DNA of 64,000 bases from JBLIRR01 sp049472395 (GCA_049472395.1 JBLIRR010000012.1:88808-152807); one strand, 5' to 3'. Counted from the stretch's first letter, positions 1 to 8,346 are shown. A program made the numbers and translations. The notes: generated from the letters alone by a model not told the origin.

Positions 1-116
1 ATCTGTTCCCTTTTAAGAGTAACGTAAACAATATTTTCTGAATTTGAGGTGGGAAAATAACGATTAAGTTCCCTTATCATTCGAGCACGTAAACGATATA
101 TAGTTTCATTTGCCAT
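1..116 (-). CDS. Unknown protein, N-terminal fragment (runs off the window)
   Basis: Thirty-eight open codons run leftward off the window edge, beginning MANETIYRLRARMIREL. A purine-rich AGAGGG ribosome binding site lies 8-9 nt before this ATG. A second in-frame ATG at 140 (adding MSRRGIVA) also has an AGGG 5 nt upstream, so the true start is either 116 or 140. The fragment is basic and rich in Arg. I do not recognise the family, and too little is present to infer a function. It is divergent from maf, with about 230 bp of shared upstream DNA. Confidence 0.55.
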   Translation of the reverse strand, partial: MANETIYRLRARMIRELNRYFPTSNSENIVYVTLKREQ

Positions 117-293
117 TGCAACAATCCCTCTTCTTGACATCTAATCCCTGGTTAAAATTATTGTTTATCTTACCACTAAAAAGGAAAAATACTTTTTAGT
201 TGAGTTACTCTTAATTAGACGAGAGTATCTTTTATGCCTTACACTTTTTTTAAAGAAAGATTTACTTTTATCGAAAAAAGTATCTCCCTATGG

Positions 294-299
294 TATCAT
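294..299 (+). promoter_or_regulatory. Possible -10 box for maf
   Basis: TATCAT lies 75 bp before maf. The best -35 at 17-bp spacing is TCGAAA (271-276), a poor match. This is a weak candidate only. Confidence 0.25.
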
Positions 300-374
300 A
301 TGTGCGGCGGAGCTTCGCGATACTGGTTACCTGATATTCGAAGCTGGATAATAAATAAAAGAATGGTATTTTAG

Positions 375-1013
375 ATGAGCATTGACATCGAATGGTTCAA
401 TAGAAAATTGAATGACAATTTGCCTCTCATTTTAGCATCTGCTTCACCTCGGAGAAGAGAGCTTCTTGAACAATTAAACTTAAAATTTCAGATTATTCCA
501 AGCAATATTAAAGAGCATGATATGACAGGCCCTCCTGAAAAGAAAGCTCGAACATGGGCATTTCTCAAAGCGGACGCCATAGCAAAAAAATTTTGCGGCG
601 TTATACTCGGGGCGGATACGATTGTTGTGCTCGGGAAAAATATTTTAGGCAAACCTCGTGATGCAGAAGAAGCCCGCCAGATGCTTCGTCAATTAAGCGG
701 AAATACCCATTCCGTCATTACGGGACTGGCTTTGATCAATACCCAGACCGGGTGTCATATTTTAGAATCGGTTGAAACAAGGGTGACCTTTCGGATATTG
801 GAGGAGGGAGAAATAGATGACTATGTAGCAAGCAGGGAACCTATGGATAAAGCCGGGGCTTATGGTATTCAGGCTCAAGGCGCTTATTTTGTCAAGCATC
901 TTCAGGGATGCTATACGAATGTTGTTGGCCTTCCCGTCTCTACTTTCCTTAAATTCCTTCGAGAAATCTTAATCAGGAAAAAGAGCAATTTATTTTCGGA
1001 TAAATGCCGATAA
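375..1013 (+). CDS. maf: Maf-family nucleotide pyrophosphatase
   Basis: Maf proteins hydrolyse non-canonical or methylated nucleoside triphosphates (dTTP/UTP/m5UTP for the YhdE type) to the monophosphate and pyrophosphate in the cytoplasm. They were first linked to septum formation. The 212-residue length fits the family. The N-terminal signature LASASPRRRELLEQL is at about residues 20-34, GADTIVVL lies near residue 75, followed by GKPRDAEEARQMLRQLSGNTH, and the DKAGAYGIQAQGA block (about 165-177) carries the conserved Lys-Ala-Gly core. The start is an ATG with only a weak purine stretch upstream. A small membrane-protein gene follows 27 bp later on the same strand. The substrate class is inferred from the family, not shown by the sequence. 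Confidence 0.95.
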   Translation: MSIDIEWFNRKLNDNLPLILASASPRRRELLEQLNLKFQIIPSNIKEHDMTGPPEKKARTWAFLKADAIAKKFCGVILGADTIVVLGKNILGKPRDAEEARQMLRQLSGNTHSVITGLALINTQTGCHILESVETRVTFRILEEGEIDDYVASREPMDKAGAYGIQAQGAYFVKHLQGCYTNVVGLPVSTFLKFLREILIRKKSNLFSDKCR

Positions 1014-1040
1014 GATAATAAAAAAAGAAGGAAATAAGCC

Positions 1041-1352
1041 ATGTTAGAGCAACTAAAGTTTATTTTTCAAATTCTTCCCTTTGCTTTTATACAGGAAAAT
1101 GTTTTTTTGATTCCTGTGTGGCAAATGATAATTTTTGTATTTATCATTACGTTTTGTATATTCTTTAGAAAGTATCAATTGGGATTATTGATCTCATTTG
1201 TATTTAGCTTTTATTGGGGTTTGATCGTGAATCGTGATGTGTTTATAGGAAACGTGCACAGTGAATATGCCGTTTCGTGGGTATTTATTTTATATATCGT
1301 TGGAGGAGCTATTCTTGTTATCGTACCCTTGGTTTCATTCTTCAAATCGTGA
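1041..1352 (+). CDS. Small hydrophobic membrane protein, unknown function
   Basis: The 103-residue product is strongly hydrophobic, with three likely membrane segments (about residues 25-42, 47-63 and 80-100) and few charged residues. An AAGGAAATAAGCC ribosome binding region precedes the ATG. It lies 27 bp after maf on the same strand and may share its transcript. I do not recognise a family. The stop is TGA (1350-1352), and the same frame stays open for a further 61 codons. I found no convincing SECIS hairpin there, so I treat TGA as the true stop. Confidence 0.7.
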   Translation: MLEQLKFIFQILPFAFIQENVFLIPVWQMIIFVFIITFCIFFRKYQLGLLISFVFSFYWGLIVNRDVFIGNVHSEYAVSWVFILYIVGGAILVIVPLVSFFKS

Positions 1353-1400
1353 TATACTCATAACCTTGATCCCAATATAGGACAATTTTTATCTTTACGC

Positions 1401-1538
1401 ATGCATGATACTTGTCTTAAGGGTGAGACTGTTCAAGGGGCAATAGTACTTTCTCCCAAGGGGAAATGCTATTTGGATGTAACAGCAAATGGTAAGAGTC
1501 GACACTTCTCATGTGGTGAATATAATATGTCCCCATGA
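1401..1538 (+). CDS. Possible 45-residue ORF or gene remnant
   Basis: ATG at 1401 opens 45 codons containing three cysteines (residues 5, 23 and 38) and a plausible amino-acid mix (GAIVLSPKGKCYLDVTANGK). There is no ribosome binding site, and the frame is continuous with the preceding gene beyond its TGA stop. It could be a decayed gene end or chance. A degenerate copy of an 18-bp dispersed repeat lies inside it (1499-1515), which favours non-functional sequence. Confidence 0.2.
   Translation: MHDTCLKGETVQGAIVLSPKGKCYLDVTANGKSRHFSCGEYNMSP
1499..1515 (-). repeat. Degenerate copy of the TCArCACTTCTyATTGTG repeat
   Basis: TCGACACTTCTCATGTG differs from the copy at 32050-32067 (read as reverse complement, TCAGCACTTCTCATTGTG) by one deleted base and two substitutions. 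Other copies lie at 31285-31302 and 32130-32147. It may be a fragment of an insertion-sequence end or a short interspersed repeat; I cannot name one. Confidence 0.35.
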
Positions 1539-1551
1539 TGAAGTTGGCTTT

Positions 1552-2181
1552 TTATAAATTGCAGCATTCACCTTCATTCTCTTGAAAGAAGTCAGCTACA
1601 TGAATATCAAAGGAAGTTGAAAAATCAGCCCGCTTTCCCGTCATTATTTCGACCGCATTAAATGTAAGTTGTGCATGATATTTATAGCTGTCATAAGTAA
1701 CGCAGAGTGGACATCCCGGAGAACATAAGAGGTCATTGAGGGGTGAATTCTTTTTCTGGCTTACGCTCATAACGTTGAGTGTAATCTCTATATTTGACCC
1801 GGCTTCGACGACCTGCCCAAGCGCAAGTGATCGTGAGTCTAAAGTAGAAGGAGTATAGCTATCAGCTGGTGTATAGTCTATGCGGACATTCTCGATAGAT
1901 ACAGAGGATGAGGAGAGCTTATCCGATATATTGGGCAATAATTCGGAGCTTATCGTAACAGTCAATGAATCAGGTAATATCTTATAACCGTCGCACGTAT
2001 TATCCCCATCATTACTATCCATCCATAGAGCAACGTCCGAATCGATATGTGTGGTAGCGCAATTGGCTGTAATGGCAACCGTATTAAAAAGAGCAGCGCC
2101 TGGACTTGTCGCCGATCCGCAACCACCTATTAAAAGAGCACAACAACACAATAGATGCACAAGAAAAATATTTTTTCGCAT
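1552..2181 (-). CDS. Secreted lipoprotein of unknown function
   Basis: The protein has a lipoprotein signal peptide: MRKNIFLVHLLCCCALLIGGC, with lipobox LIGG|C. The start is placed at 2181 and not at the upstream in-frame ATG (2199) because an AGGAGGAG Shine-Dalgarno (2189-2196) sits 7 nt before the inner ATG and inside the longer version. The mature part, about 190 residues, is rich in Ser, Thr and Asp and looks beta-rich. It contains CSPGCPLC and a C-terminal ECCNL, so several disulphides are possible in the periplasm. No family recognised. It is a single gene with an AT-rich 140-bp upstream region on its own strand. Confidence 0.7.
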   Translation of the reverse strand: MRKNIFLVHLLCCCALLIGGCGSATSPGAALFNTVAITANCATTHIDSDVALWMDSNDGDNTCDGYKILPDSLTVTISSELLPNISDKLSSSSVSIENVRIDYTPADSYTPSTLDSRSLALGQVVEAGSNIEITLNVMSVSQKKNSPLNDLLCSPGCPLCVTYDSYKYHAQLTFNAVEIMTGKRADFSTSFDIHVADFFQENEGECCNL

Positions 2182-2323
2182 CTCTTTACTCCTCCTCATG
2201 CTAATCCTAAATATAAAGCATACATCAATATATACTATACATCACATTTTTATTTGTCAGAAAATTGTTTCAATGGTACCATAAAATATATAGTATAGCA
2301 ATAGAGGCGCGGCAATTCTAATT

Positions 2324-2803
2324 TTAGACAAATAACCTGTATAAATAGAAAATCATTACTCCCTTCCCCCCTTCTTGACGGGAACCGGGTCTGTAAAATT
2401 CCACGAGATGTCGGCCTTGGTCGGAATTGAGCCAGTGAATAACGTATTCTTTAAGAAGGGATTTTCCATGAGGAGAATGAATTCCTTTTCCCGTGATGAT
2501 CATGACAGTTCGGGTATTCTGGTGTGCGCACTGTTCACAAAATGCCTCAAGACGAACGATGGATTCATCGTGCACTAATCCATGTAAATCTAACGTAGCT
2601 TCTATCTTTTCACCACTCTCTCTGTAAGTTGCTTTTCTTTTGCGTATACAAAAAGATTTCTCTTCTATAAAATCAAATTTTTTTTCATTTATAGGAGCCC
2701 GGTTGCTCCCGAGAGCTTCTATAGCTTTAAGAAAAGCCCTTTTTTCCTCATTGGATAGAGTCCACGTCTCATTCCTCTTTTTTTTCTTAGATTTTTTTAA
2801 CAT
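2324..2803 (-). CDS. Smr-domain DNA/RNA nuclease-like protein
   Basis: The 159-residue protein has a Lys-rich N-terminus and a C-terminal Smr (MutS2 C-terminal) domain. The diagnostic DLHG motif is at about residue 72, followed by TGKGIHSPHG (about 103-112) and the terminal GKGVMIFYLYR. Stand-alone Smr proteins have nicking endonuclease or RNase activity and may act in mismatch or recombination control or in rescue of stalled ribosomes. The His of DLHG and the GKG loop that form the active site are intact. The start codon has no clear Shine-Dalgarno. The gene is divergent from tRNA-His, 60 bp away. Substrate cannot be told from sequence. Confidence 0.85.
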   Translation of the reverse strand: MLKKSKKKKRNETWTLSNEEKRAFLKAIEALGSNRAPINEKKFDFIEEKSFCIRKRKATYRESGEKIEATLDLHGLVHDESIVRLEAFCEQCAHQNTRTVMIITGKGIHSPHGKSLLKEYVIHWLNSDQGRHLVEFYRPGSRQEGGKGVMIFYLYRLFV

Positions 2804-2807
2804 TGAG

Positions 2808-2836
2808 TTTCAAAATAAAATTTTATCTGCTATACT
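2808..2836 (+). promoter_or_regulatory. Promoter for tRNA-His
   Basis: TTTCAA (2808-2813) and TATACT (2831-2836) are separated by exactly 17 bp. The predicted start near 2843 is about 20 bp before the tRNA. This is a reasonable sigma-70 match. Confidence 0.5.
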
Positions 2837-2863
2837 ATCTCCTGAAGATAAGTATATAATTGT

Positions 2864-2940
2864 GGTGGATGTAGCTCAGTGGCTAGAGTCCTGGATTGTG
2901 GCTCCAGTTGTCGCGGGTTCAAATCCCGCCATCCACCCCA
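2864..2940 (+). tRNA. tRNA-His (anticodon GUG)
   Basis: The cloverleaf is complete. The acceptor stem GTGGATG (2865-2871) pairs with CATCCAC (2930-2936). The anticodon stem CTGGA/TCCAG (2891-2895/2903-2907) encloses loop TTGTGGC with anticodon GTG at 2898-2900. The T arm is GCGGG-TTCAAAT-CCCGC. The histidine-specific extra G-1 (2864) and discriminator C73 (2937) are both present, and CCA (2938-2940) is encoded. It is a solitary tRNA gene. Confidence 0.97.
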
Positions 2941-3110
2941 TCCTCTTCATTGCCCATGCCCCAAAAACTCATATTGTTTTATGTGTGTAACAGGCGTATA
3001 AGCACGTGTTGTCTTAAAACTCGAGAACTTCCGCCTCCCACCGAGAAGGTTAAATTTTTAGTGTATTAAGAACGAAACTAAAAATACATGTGTGATTCAG
3101 GGACTTTGAG

Positions 3111-3293
3111 CTAAGAATCGCAGCCGTTCAGTTTGATTGCTTCATCAATAAGCATAATAGGAATTTCATCCTTGATGGGATAGAGCAGTTTACATGCGTG
3201 ACAGATAAAACCAGATTCATCCTGTTTTAATTCAAGGTCTCCCTTACATTTTGGGCATGCTAAAATATCAATTAATTCTTTATCAATAGCCAT
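3111..3293 (-). CDS. Trm112-like (UPF0434/YcaR) small zinc protein
   Basis: The 60-residue protein has an N-terminal DILACPKCKGDL and a central CHACKLLYPI, giving two CxxC pairs for a single zinc, plus the family ending DEIPIMLIDEA. Bacterial Trm112-like proteins are small zinc-binding partners. The eukaryotic and archaeal relatives activate SAM methyltransferases, while the bacterial role is mostly unknown. A GAGGGAATTAT ribosome binding site precedes the ATG, and a good promoter lies at 3334-3362. Confidence 0.9.
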   Translation of the reverse strand: MAIDKELIDILACPKCKGDLELKQDESGFICHACKLLYPIKDEIPIMLIDEAIKLNGCDS

Positions 3294-3333
3294 ATAATTC
3301 CCTCGTTAATTTTTTTATTTCTTAACGCTAAAT

Positions 3334-3362
3334 ATTATAAAGGAGCTGTTACATAAATTCAA
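3334..3362 (-). promoter_or_regulatory. Sigma-70 promoter of the Trm112-like gene
   Basis: On the minus strand TTGAAT (3357-3362) and TATAAT (3334-3339) are 17 bp apart. The start would be near 3327, about 35 nt before the ATG. Confidence 0.6.
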
Positions 3363-3412
3363 TAGATAAATAGCTCGCAGTCAAGATAAGAGGAGGCTCA
3401 TAAAAAAAAATT

Positions 3413-3435
3413 GGGCTGTACTAAAAGTACAGCCC
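3413..3435 (-). terminator. Rho-independent terminator
   Basis: GGGCTGTACT (3413-3422) and AGTACAGCCC (3426-3435) form a 10-bp perfect stem with a 3-nt loop. On the minus strand it is followed by a nine-base T run, which would end leftward transcripts from the response regulator gene. On the plus strand only TTTT follows, so it may work weakly in both directions. Confidence 0.85.
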
Positions 3436-3535
3436 TTTTCAAAATCAAGAGCAGTTGGGGGGGGAGAACCACTCCTGATTTTGGTTGCTTATTTTTTACT
3501 GCAATTACTTTAATTTTTGAAGCAACTTTTATGCC

Positions 3536-3619
3536 AATAATCGAGTCCCATTTTAATTATGACTGCGGCTCTATTTGGGGATTTTAGCCGGGTGGCTTTT
3601 GGTTGGGGCCTCGATTATT
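3536..3619 (-). other. Structured 3' element, unassigned
   Basis: A 10-bp perfect closing stem (AATAATCGAG 3536-3545 with CTCGATTATT 3610-3619), extended by three more C-G pairs after one mismatch, encloses an inner 5-bp stem (CGGCT 3566-3570 with AGCCG 3586-3590). It lies between the stop of the response regulator gene and the terminator, so it would be in that 3' untranslated RNA. The minus-strand stretch AAAAGCCACCCGGCTAA faintly recalls part of the GEMM riboswitch, but the other conserved blocks are missing. Function unknown. Confidence 0.35.
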
Positions 3620-3662
3620 TATGATATGGAGAAAGAATTATGACAGGGGCCATTATGAAAGA

Positions 3663-4265
3663 TTATTCAATTTCATGTGAAAATTTATGTGAAAAGAATG
3701 AGGTAAGTTTTTCTTTAATGGCATTAATCTGTATGGCAGTATCCATATTGTCTTGACTTACAATTTCTTTTATTGAATTAACTAATATAGAGTATGAATT
3801 TATCATGGTCTCAAGTCTCACAATAGTTTTACGCGCATCTTCCTCTATGAATATTTTTGCTTGGTAAAGGTCCTCCACAGAATTATTGAGGCCTTTTATT
3901 TCATAAAGGGTTTCCAATTTTGACAGTATAATATTTTGCGAAATAGGTTTTTGAAGATAGTCTCTGGCTCCCAAAGACATGGCGGCTACCGCATTTTCAA
4001 TAGAACCAACTCCCGTTAACACAATAACTTCAATTCGCGGTTTGTGTTGTTTCACATATTTTACAACCTCAAGTCCATTCACAAAAGGCATTTGCATATC
4101 AGTAATAATAAGATCAAAATTTTTTTCATTAATCATATGAAGAGCGTTCTTACCATTATCAGAGGTAAAGACATTATCACCATGATCTTTAAGTATATTA
4201 CAAATAAGAAGTCTTTCTACGGCATTATCCTCAACAACTAAAATATCAAGCGATTTATCCACCAT
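3663..4265 (-). CDS. Response regulator, REC domain plus helical tail
   Basis: Residues 6-120 form a receiver domain with acidic pocket E12-D13, phosphoacceptor D56 (IITDMQMP), T84 (VLTG) and K106 (LQKP), so phosphorylation should work. The remaining 80 residues are charged and helical with no recognisable DNA-binding or enzymatic domain. It may signal by protein contact or dimerise through a coiled coil. A strong GAGGAGGG ribosome binding site precedes the ATG. No kinase gene adjoins it; possible partners are the two kinases at 17.9-22.6 kb. The gene is divergent from hrpA. Confidence 0.85.
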   Translation of the reverse strand: MVDKSLDILVVEDNAVERLLICNILKDHGDNVFTSDNGKNALHMINEKNFDLIITDMQMPFVNGLEVVKYVKQHKPRIEVIVLTGVGSIENAVAAMSLGARDYLQKPISQNIILSKLETLYEIKGLNNSVEDLYQAKIFIEEDARKTIVRLETMINSYSILVNSIKEIVSQDNMDTAIQINAIKEKLTSFFSHKFSHEIE

Positions 4266-4319
4266 TTCCTAGCCCTCCTCTTTTTATCCCTATCGGTAAA
4301 TTTAATATTTTTGATTTAT

Positions 4320-4349
4320 TTGCGGTGATTCGCTCTAATTCGTTATAAT
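4320..4349 (+). promoter_or_regulatory. Probable hrpA promoter
   Basis: TTGCGG (4320-4325), an 18-bp spacer and TATAAT (4344-4349) lie about 50 bp before the hrpA start. Confidence 0.45.
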
Positions 4350-4401
4350 AAAAATAAGGACTTAGCCTCGCGAGAGAGTATAATCAAACAGAGGGTAAAA
4401 C

Positions 4402-7400
4402 GTGTTGCGCAATAATGAATATAGGGGAAAGATCAAATATCCTGCGAATTTGCCGATTGTTCATAAGAAGGATGAGATAATAAAGGCAATAAGGCGTCAT
4501 CGGGTCGTAGTAATAAGTGGGGAGACCGGCTCAGGCAAAACAACTCAGATTCCAAAATTTTGTCTTGAGGCGGGCTTTGGCCGTAAAGGCATCATCGGGT
4601 GTACGCAGCCCCGGCGTATTGCCGCTTCATCTGTTGCACAGCGGGTAACAAGTGAATTAGATAGTTTGGGAAATGGACTTGTCGGTTACAAGATTCGTTT
4701 TAGGGATACGACACACTCTTCTACTGTTATCAAGTTTATGACAGATGGTATTCTTCTTGCCGAGACACAGTCAGATCCGATGCTACGGTCTTATGATATT
4801 ATAATAATCGATGAGGCCCATGAAAGAAGCCTTAATATTGATTTCTTGCTTGGCATATTGCGGAATTTAATTTGCCAAAGACAGCATCTTAAACTGATTG
4901 TTACCTCTGCAACCATTGATACTGAAAAATTTTCTCACTACTTTGATGATGCACCCATTGTTGAGATTTCAGGTAAGCTCTACCCTGTAGAGATCAGAAA
5001 CAAACCACTGGATCATGCGCTGGAAGAGTCAGGGGAGATAACTTATATTGATCAGGCTGCAGCGGCAGTAGATGAATTAAGGGAGGAAGACTGCGAAGGG
5101 AATATGCTCATCTTTATGCCAAGTGAACGGGATATATGGGAAACAGTTCAGAAACTAAGGGGCAGAAATTATCACCATACGATTATTCTTCCCCTTTTTG
5201 GAAGGCTTTCATCCGCAGATCAACAGAGGATATTTGCATCGACAAAAGAACAAAAGATTATAGTTTCTACTAATATTGCTGAGACCTCTATTACAATCCC
5301 CGGAATTAAATACGTCATCGACACAGGATTAGCAAGAATTTCCCACTACAATCCGCGCCTTCGGATACAGACGCTTCCCATAAAAAACATATCCAAAAGC
5401 AGTGCAGATCAACGCAGGGGCAGATGCGGAAGGGTAAAGGCTGGTGTGTGTATTCGATTGTATAGTCAGGATGAATATGAGAGTTGGCCGCTTTTTACGC
5501 CACCAGAGATAATCAGGTCTAATCTTGCTGAAGTTATTTTGCGTATGCGGTATCTTAAAATAGAAGATATCACACACTTCCCCTTTATTGATTCGCCAGC
5601 TCAAAAAGCAATAAAAGATGGGTTTGGAATTTTGCGAGAGCTTGGTGCTATTGATTCTTCAGACACATTGACGGATACTGGTATTCTTATGGCAAGACTG
5701 CCCCTTGATCCCAGAATTTCACGAATGATTATTGAGGCAAAAAAAGAAAATGCACTGCGTGAAATAATCATTATTGCCTCTGCTTTGAGTATTCAAGATC
5801 CCAGGGAAAGGCCGGCAGAAAAACAGGGTCTTGCAGATGAAATGCATAGCCGTTTCATTGTCCCTCAATCTGATTTCCTTACCCTTTTAAAGATATGGGA
5901 TACCTATCATGATACCTTAGAGCGATTGAAAACGCAGAATCAAATGCGAAAGTTTTGCACTACTCATTTTCTTTCCTACAAACGAATGAGTGAGTGGCGG
6001 GATATTCATGAACATATCTATAGGATTCTCAAAGAAGAAGGCGGATATTCAATGAATAAAACCCCTGCTCATTATGATCAGATACATCGAGCCATATTAA
6101 GCGGACTTTTAAGTAATATAGGCCAGCGAAATATGAAAAAGGCAAAAGAGAAGAATGCCTATAATGCCACTAAAGGCAAAGAGGTGATGATTTTTCCTGG
6201 TTCAGGCCAATTCGGAAAAGCAGGTGAGTGGATTGTGTCTGCCCAGATGGTGCAGACTTCACGACTTTTTGCTCGCACTATTGCCACGATTAATTCAGAA
6301 TGGATCGAGGCTTTAGCCGATGGGCTCTGCAAGGTAACGTATTATGATCCTCATTGGGAAAAGGAGCGGGGGGAGGTTGTTGCATATCAGCAAAAATCTT
6401 TATATGGGCTCATTATCGTCCCAAAACGCAAAGTGAGTTATGGCGGAATTAATCCTGAAGAATCACAGAAAATTTTTATCAGAGCAGCCTTAATCGAAGG
6501 GCACATCAAGGAGTATTTTGTATTTTTTGACCATAATAACTCTATTATTACCTGCATAAAGAAAATGGAAGGCAAAATACGGCGCCGGGACCTTCTTGTG
6601 GATAATGACACCATGTATAATTTATATGCGCAGCGGCTTAAGGGCATATGTACTATCAATGGATTAAAAAAACTAATTAGAGAGAGAGGAGGGGATTCCT
6701 TTCTGAAAATGCATATGAATGATTTTCTCTCGACAATACCGGATGCCCAGGAGCTGGCTCAATACCCCGATACATTGGAAGTGGGTGATCTGCTCCTTCC
6801 TCTTACTTACAGATTTAGCCCGGGTGATGAGGATGATGGGATAACAGTGACAATTCCCCTCTCTCAAATGAATCACCTCCGGCCTGAGGTATTTGATTTC
6901 CTCGTGCCAGGCTTGTTATATGAAAAGATTATTTTTTTATTAAAAGGACTCCCCAAATTATATAGAAAACAACTCATCCCTCTTCAAGATTCGGCAAAAA
7001 TAATTGTTGATCTCATATCAGCCAAAAAGTCTCAGGGATCATTATATGCAATCCTGACTGCTATTATTTATGATCAATACAGGGTAAAGATCCCTTTTGA
7101 TGCGTGGCCGCGCACTACTCTTTTACCGCATCTTAATATAAGATATAAGGTAATAGACTTAGAAGGCAAGGTTATAGGGCAGGGCAGGGATTTTTACGCA
7201 CTCTCGAAGATAAAGATTAAAGATGACGAGCAATGGGTGGGGGCATGTAAGAGGTGGAACCGCCCAGGTATTGTAACCTGGGATTTTGATAATATAGAGG
7301 AGAAAATAGCTATTGGCCATGACAAGAACGGAATCTGTCATTATGCCTATCCCGGGCTCTATGCTCACAAAGAGTATAATGAAAAGGGTGCATCCGTGGA

Positions 7401-8184
7401 ACTTCGATTATATAGATCCTCTGAAGAAGCGTACACAGCAACACAGAAAGGTTTAAAGACCCTTTATATGATTCAATTTGCCATCCAGTTGAAAAGCTTT
7501 AAAAAAGACTGGGAATTCCCTGATAGCTGGAGAGAGCATTGTCGATCATTCGGGGATATACAAAAATTTAATGAAATGCTCTTTCATTTTATAGTGGATG
7601 AGATATTTCGAATAGATAATCCGAAAATACCAAGTAAAGAGGAATTTGAGGAAACAATTGAACATATACGCAGTATATTTATCTCTAAGGCAAGGGAAAT
7701 TATCAACCTTATACAAACTTTGTTAAAACAGCATCGCAGTACCCTTTATACGATAAAACATTTTGCCACCCTGGCCTCGGCAAACCACGTTTTGGATCAT
7801 CTGTTTACACAACTCACCAGTGATGTGAAGCAGCTTGCGCCCAGCCATTTTCTTACCCTCTATAATTTTGATCGTATGAAAGAGATTCCTCGATATTTAA
7901 AAGCTATCGAGGTCAGGGCCCAGCGCGCTTACGTATCCTTCCAAAAAGATAGTAAGAAAGCGCGCAGTTATGCTGTTCACCAGAATAATCTTACGGCTGT
8001 CACGCAAGAATTGAAGCAGTCTAAGGTCTCATCGCCTCAGCGTATAAAACTCATTAATGAATACCGCTGGATGATAGAAGAATATAAGGTCTCACTGTTT
8101 GCCCCGGAGCTTAAGACTCCTTTTTCGATCTCGGATAAACGTCTTATGCAAAAATGGCAACAAATCCAGCACTGCTTCCCCTAG
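4402..8184 (+). CDS. hrpA: ATP-dependent RNA helicase HrpA (DEAH box)
   Basis: The 1260-residue protein matches the length of bacterial HrpA (E. coli about 1300). Motif I GETGSGKT is at residues 40-47, DEAH near 137, SATID near 167, NIAETSITIPG (motif V) near 293, and QRRGRCGR (motif VI) near 336. A helicase-associated and OB-fold region follows, and then the long C-terminal DUF3418 extension that sets bacterial HrpA apart from shorter HrpB. HrpA unwinds mRNA and helps resolve stalled ribosomes in the cytoplasm. The start is GTG with GAGGG 7 nt upstream; TTG directly after it is an alternative. All catalytic motifs are intact. It is a single gene, and the next gene has its own promoter. Confidence 0.95.
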   Translation: MLRNNEYRGKIKYPANLPIVHKKDEIIKAIRRHRVVVISGETGSGKTTQIPKFCLEAGFGRKGIIGCTQPRRIAASSVAQRVTSELDSLGNGLVGYKIRFRDTTHSSTVIKFMTDGILLAETQSDPMLRSYDIIIIDEAHERSLNIDFLLGILRNLICQRQHLKLIVTSATIDTEKFSHYFDDAPIVEISGKLYPVEIRNKPLDHALEESGEITYIDQAAAAVDELREEDCEGNMLIFMPSERDIWETVQKLRGRNYHHTIILPLFGRLSSADQQRIFASTKEQKIIVSTNIAETSITIPGIKYVIDTGLARISHYNPRLRIQTLPIKNISKSSADQRRGRCGRVKAGVCIRLYSQDEYESWPLFTPPEIIRSNLAEVILRMRYLKIEDITHFPFIDSPAQKAIKDGFGILRELGAIDSSDTLTDTGILMARLPLDPRISRMIIEAKKENALREIIIIASALSIQDPRERPAEKQGLADEMHSRFIVPQSDFLTLLKIWDTYHDTLERLKTQNQMRKFCTTHFLSYKRMSEWRDIHEHIYRILKEEGGYSMNKTPAHYDQIHRAILSGLLSNIGQRNMKKAKEKNAYNATKGKEVMIFPGSGQFGKAGEWIVSAQMVQTSRLFARTIATINSEWIEALADGLCKVTYYDPHWEKERGEVVAYQQKSLYGLIIVPKRKVSYGGINPEESQKIFIRAALIEGHIKEYFVFFDHNNSIITCIKKMEGKIRRRDLLVDNDTMYNLYAQRLKGICTINGLKKLIRERGGDSFLKMHMNDFLSTIPDAQELAQYPDTLEVGDLLLPLTYRFSPGDEDDGITVTIPLSQMNHLRPEVFDFLVPGLLYEKIIFLLKGLPKLYRKQLIPLQDSAKIIVDLISAKKSQGSLYAILTAIIYDQYRVKIPFDAWPRTTLLPHLNIRYKVIDLEGKVIGQGRDFYALSKIKIKDDEQWVGACKRWNRPGIVTWDFDNIEEKIAIGHDKNGICHYAYPGLYAHKEYNEKGASVELRLYRSSEEAYTATQKGLKTLYMIQFAIQLKSFKKDWEFPDSWREHCRSFGDIQKFNEMLFHFIVDEIFRIDNPKIPSKEEFEETIEHIRSIFISKAREIINLIQTLLKQHRSTLYTIKHFATLASANHVLDHLFTQLTSDVKQLAPSHFLTLYNFDRMKEIPRYLKAIEVRAQRAYVSFQKDSKKARSYAVHQNNLTAVTQELKQSKVSSPQRIKLINEYRWMIEEYKVSLFAPELKTPFSISDKRLMQKWQQIQHCFP

Positions 8185-8257
8185 CCCTTCATTTTTGGCA
8201 TACCAAAATTAGAATTGATGTAATAATTGTTTTTAATAAGAAAATGTAGAAAAAATA

Positions 8258-8286
8258 TTGACAAAACATTAATTTTTTGTTATAAT
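8258..8286 (+). promoter_or_regulatory. Consensus sigma-70 promoter of the LRR protein gene
   Basis: TTGACA (8258-8263) and TATAAT (8281-8286) are both perfect and are separated by 17 bp. The start should be near 8293, giving an unusually long leader of about 177 nt before the ATG at 8470. This is the strongest promoter match in the window. Confidence 0.85.
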
Positions 8287-8325
8287 AGAAAGCCTTTTCT
8301 ATTAGTATGTCGTAGAAATACTCAA

Positions 8326-8346
8326 AGGGAGGGGGTGTAAATGTAA
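8326..8346 (+). promoter_or_regulatory. Leader ribosome binding site with start-stop mini-ORF
   Basis: An AGGGAGGGGG Shine-Dalgarno (8326-8335) is followed 5 nt later by ATG-TAA (8341-8346). A second start-stop pair, GTG-TAA, overlaps the end of the G run (8335-8340). A ribosome could be recruited and released here, inside the leader of the LRR gene. This suggests leader control or transcript protection, which is inference. Confidence 0.4.

Larger units (their letters stand above)
3294..3662. other. 369-bp intergenic region with terminator and folded elements
   Basis: No convincing gene is present. Besides the promoter and terminator listed separately, an imperfect hairpin spans about 3439-3480 (AAAATCA-GAG against CTC-TGATTTT), with a run of eight G in its loop side. 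A second, larger folded element occupies 3536-3619. Confidence 0.5.

Noticed and set aside
2640..2990. 116-codon plus-strand frame over the Smr gene start and tRNA-His
   Set aside because: It reads through a complete tRNA and antisense to a recognised gene.
3536..3619. c-di-GMP (GEMM) riboswitch
   Set aside because: Only one short stretch is reminiscent; the CAAACC receptor and other conserved blocks are missing and the element lies after, not before, a gene.
3559..3624. 21-codon plus-strand frame MTAALFGDFSRVAFGWGLDYL
   Set aside because: No ribosome binding site and it coincides with the folded element; probably chance.
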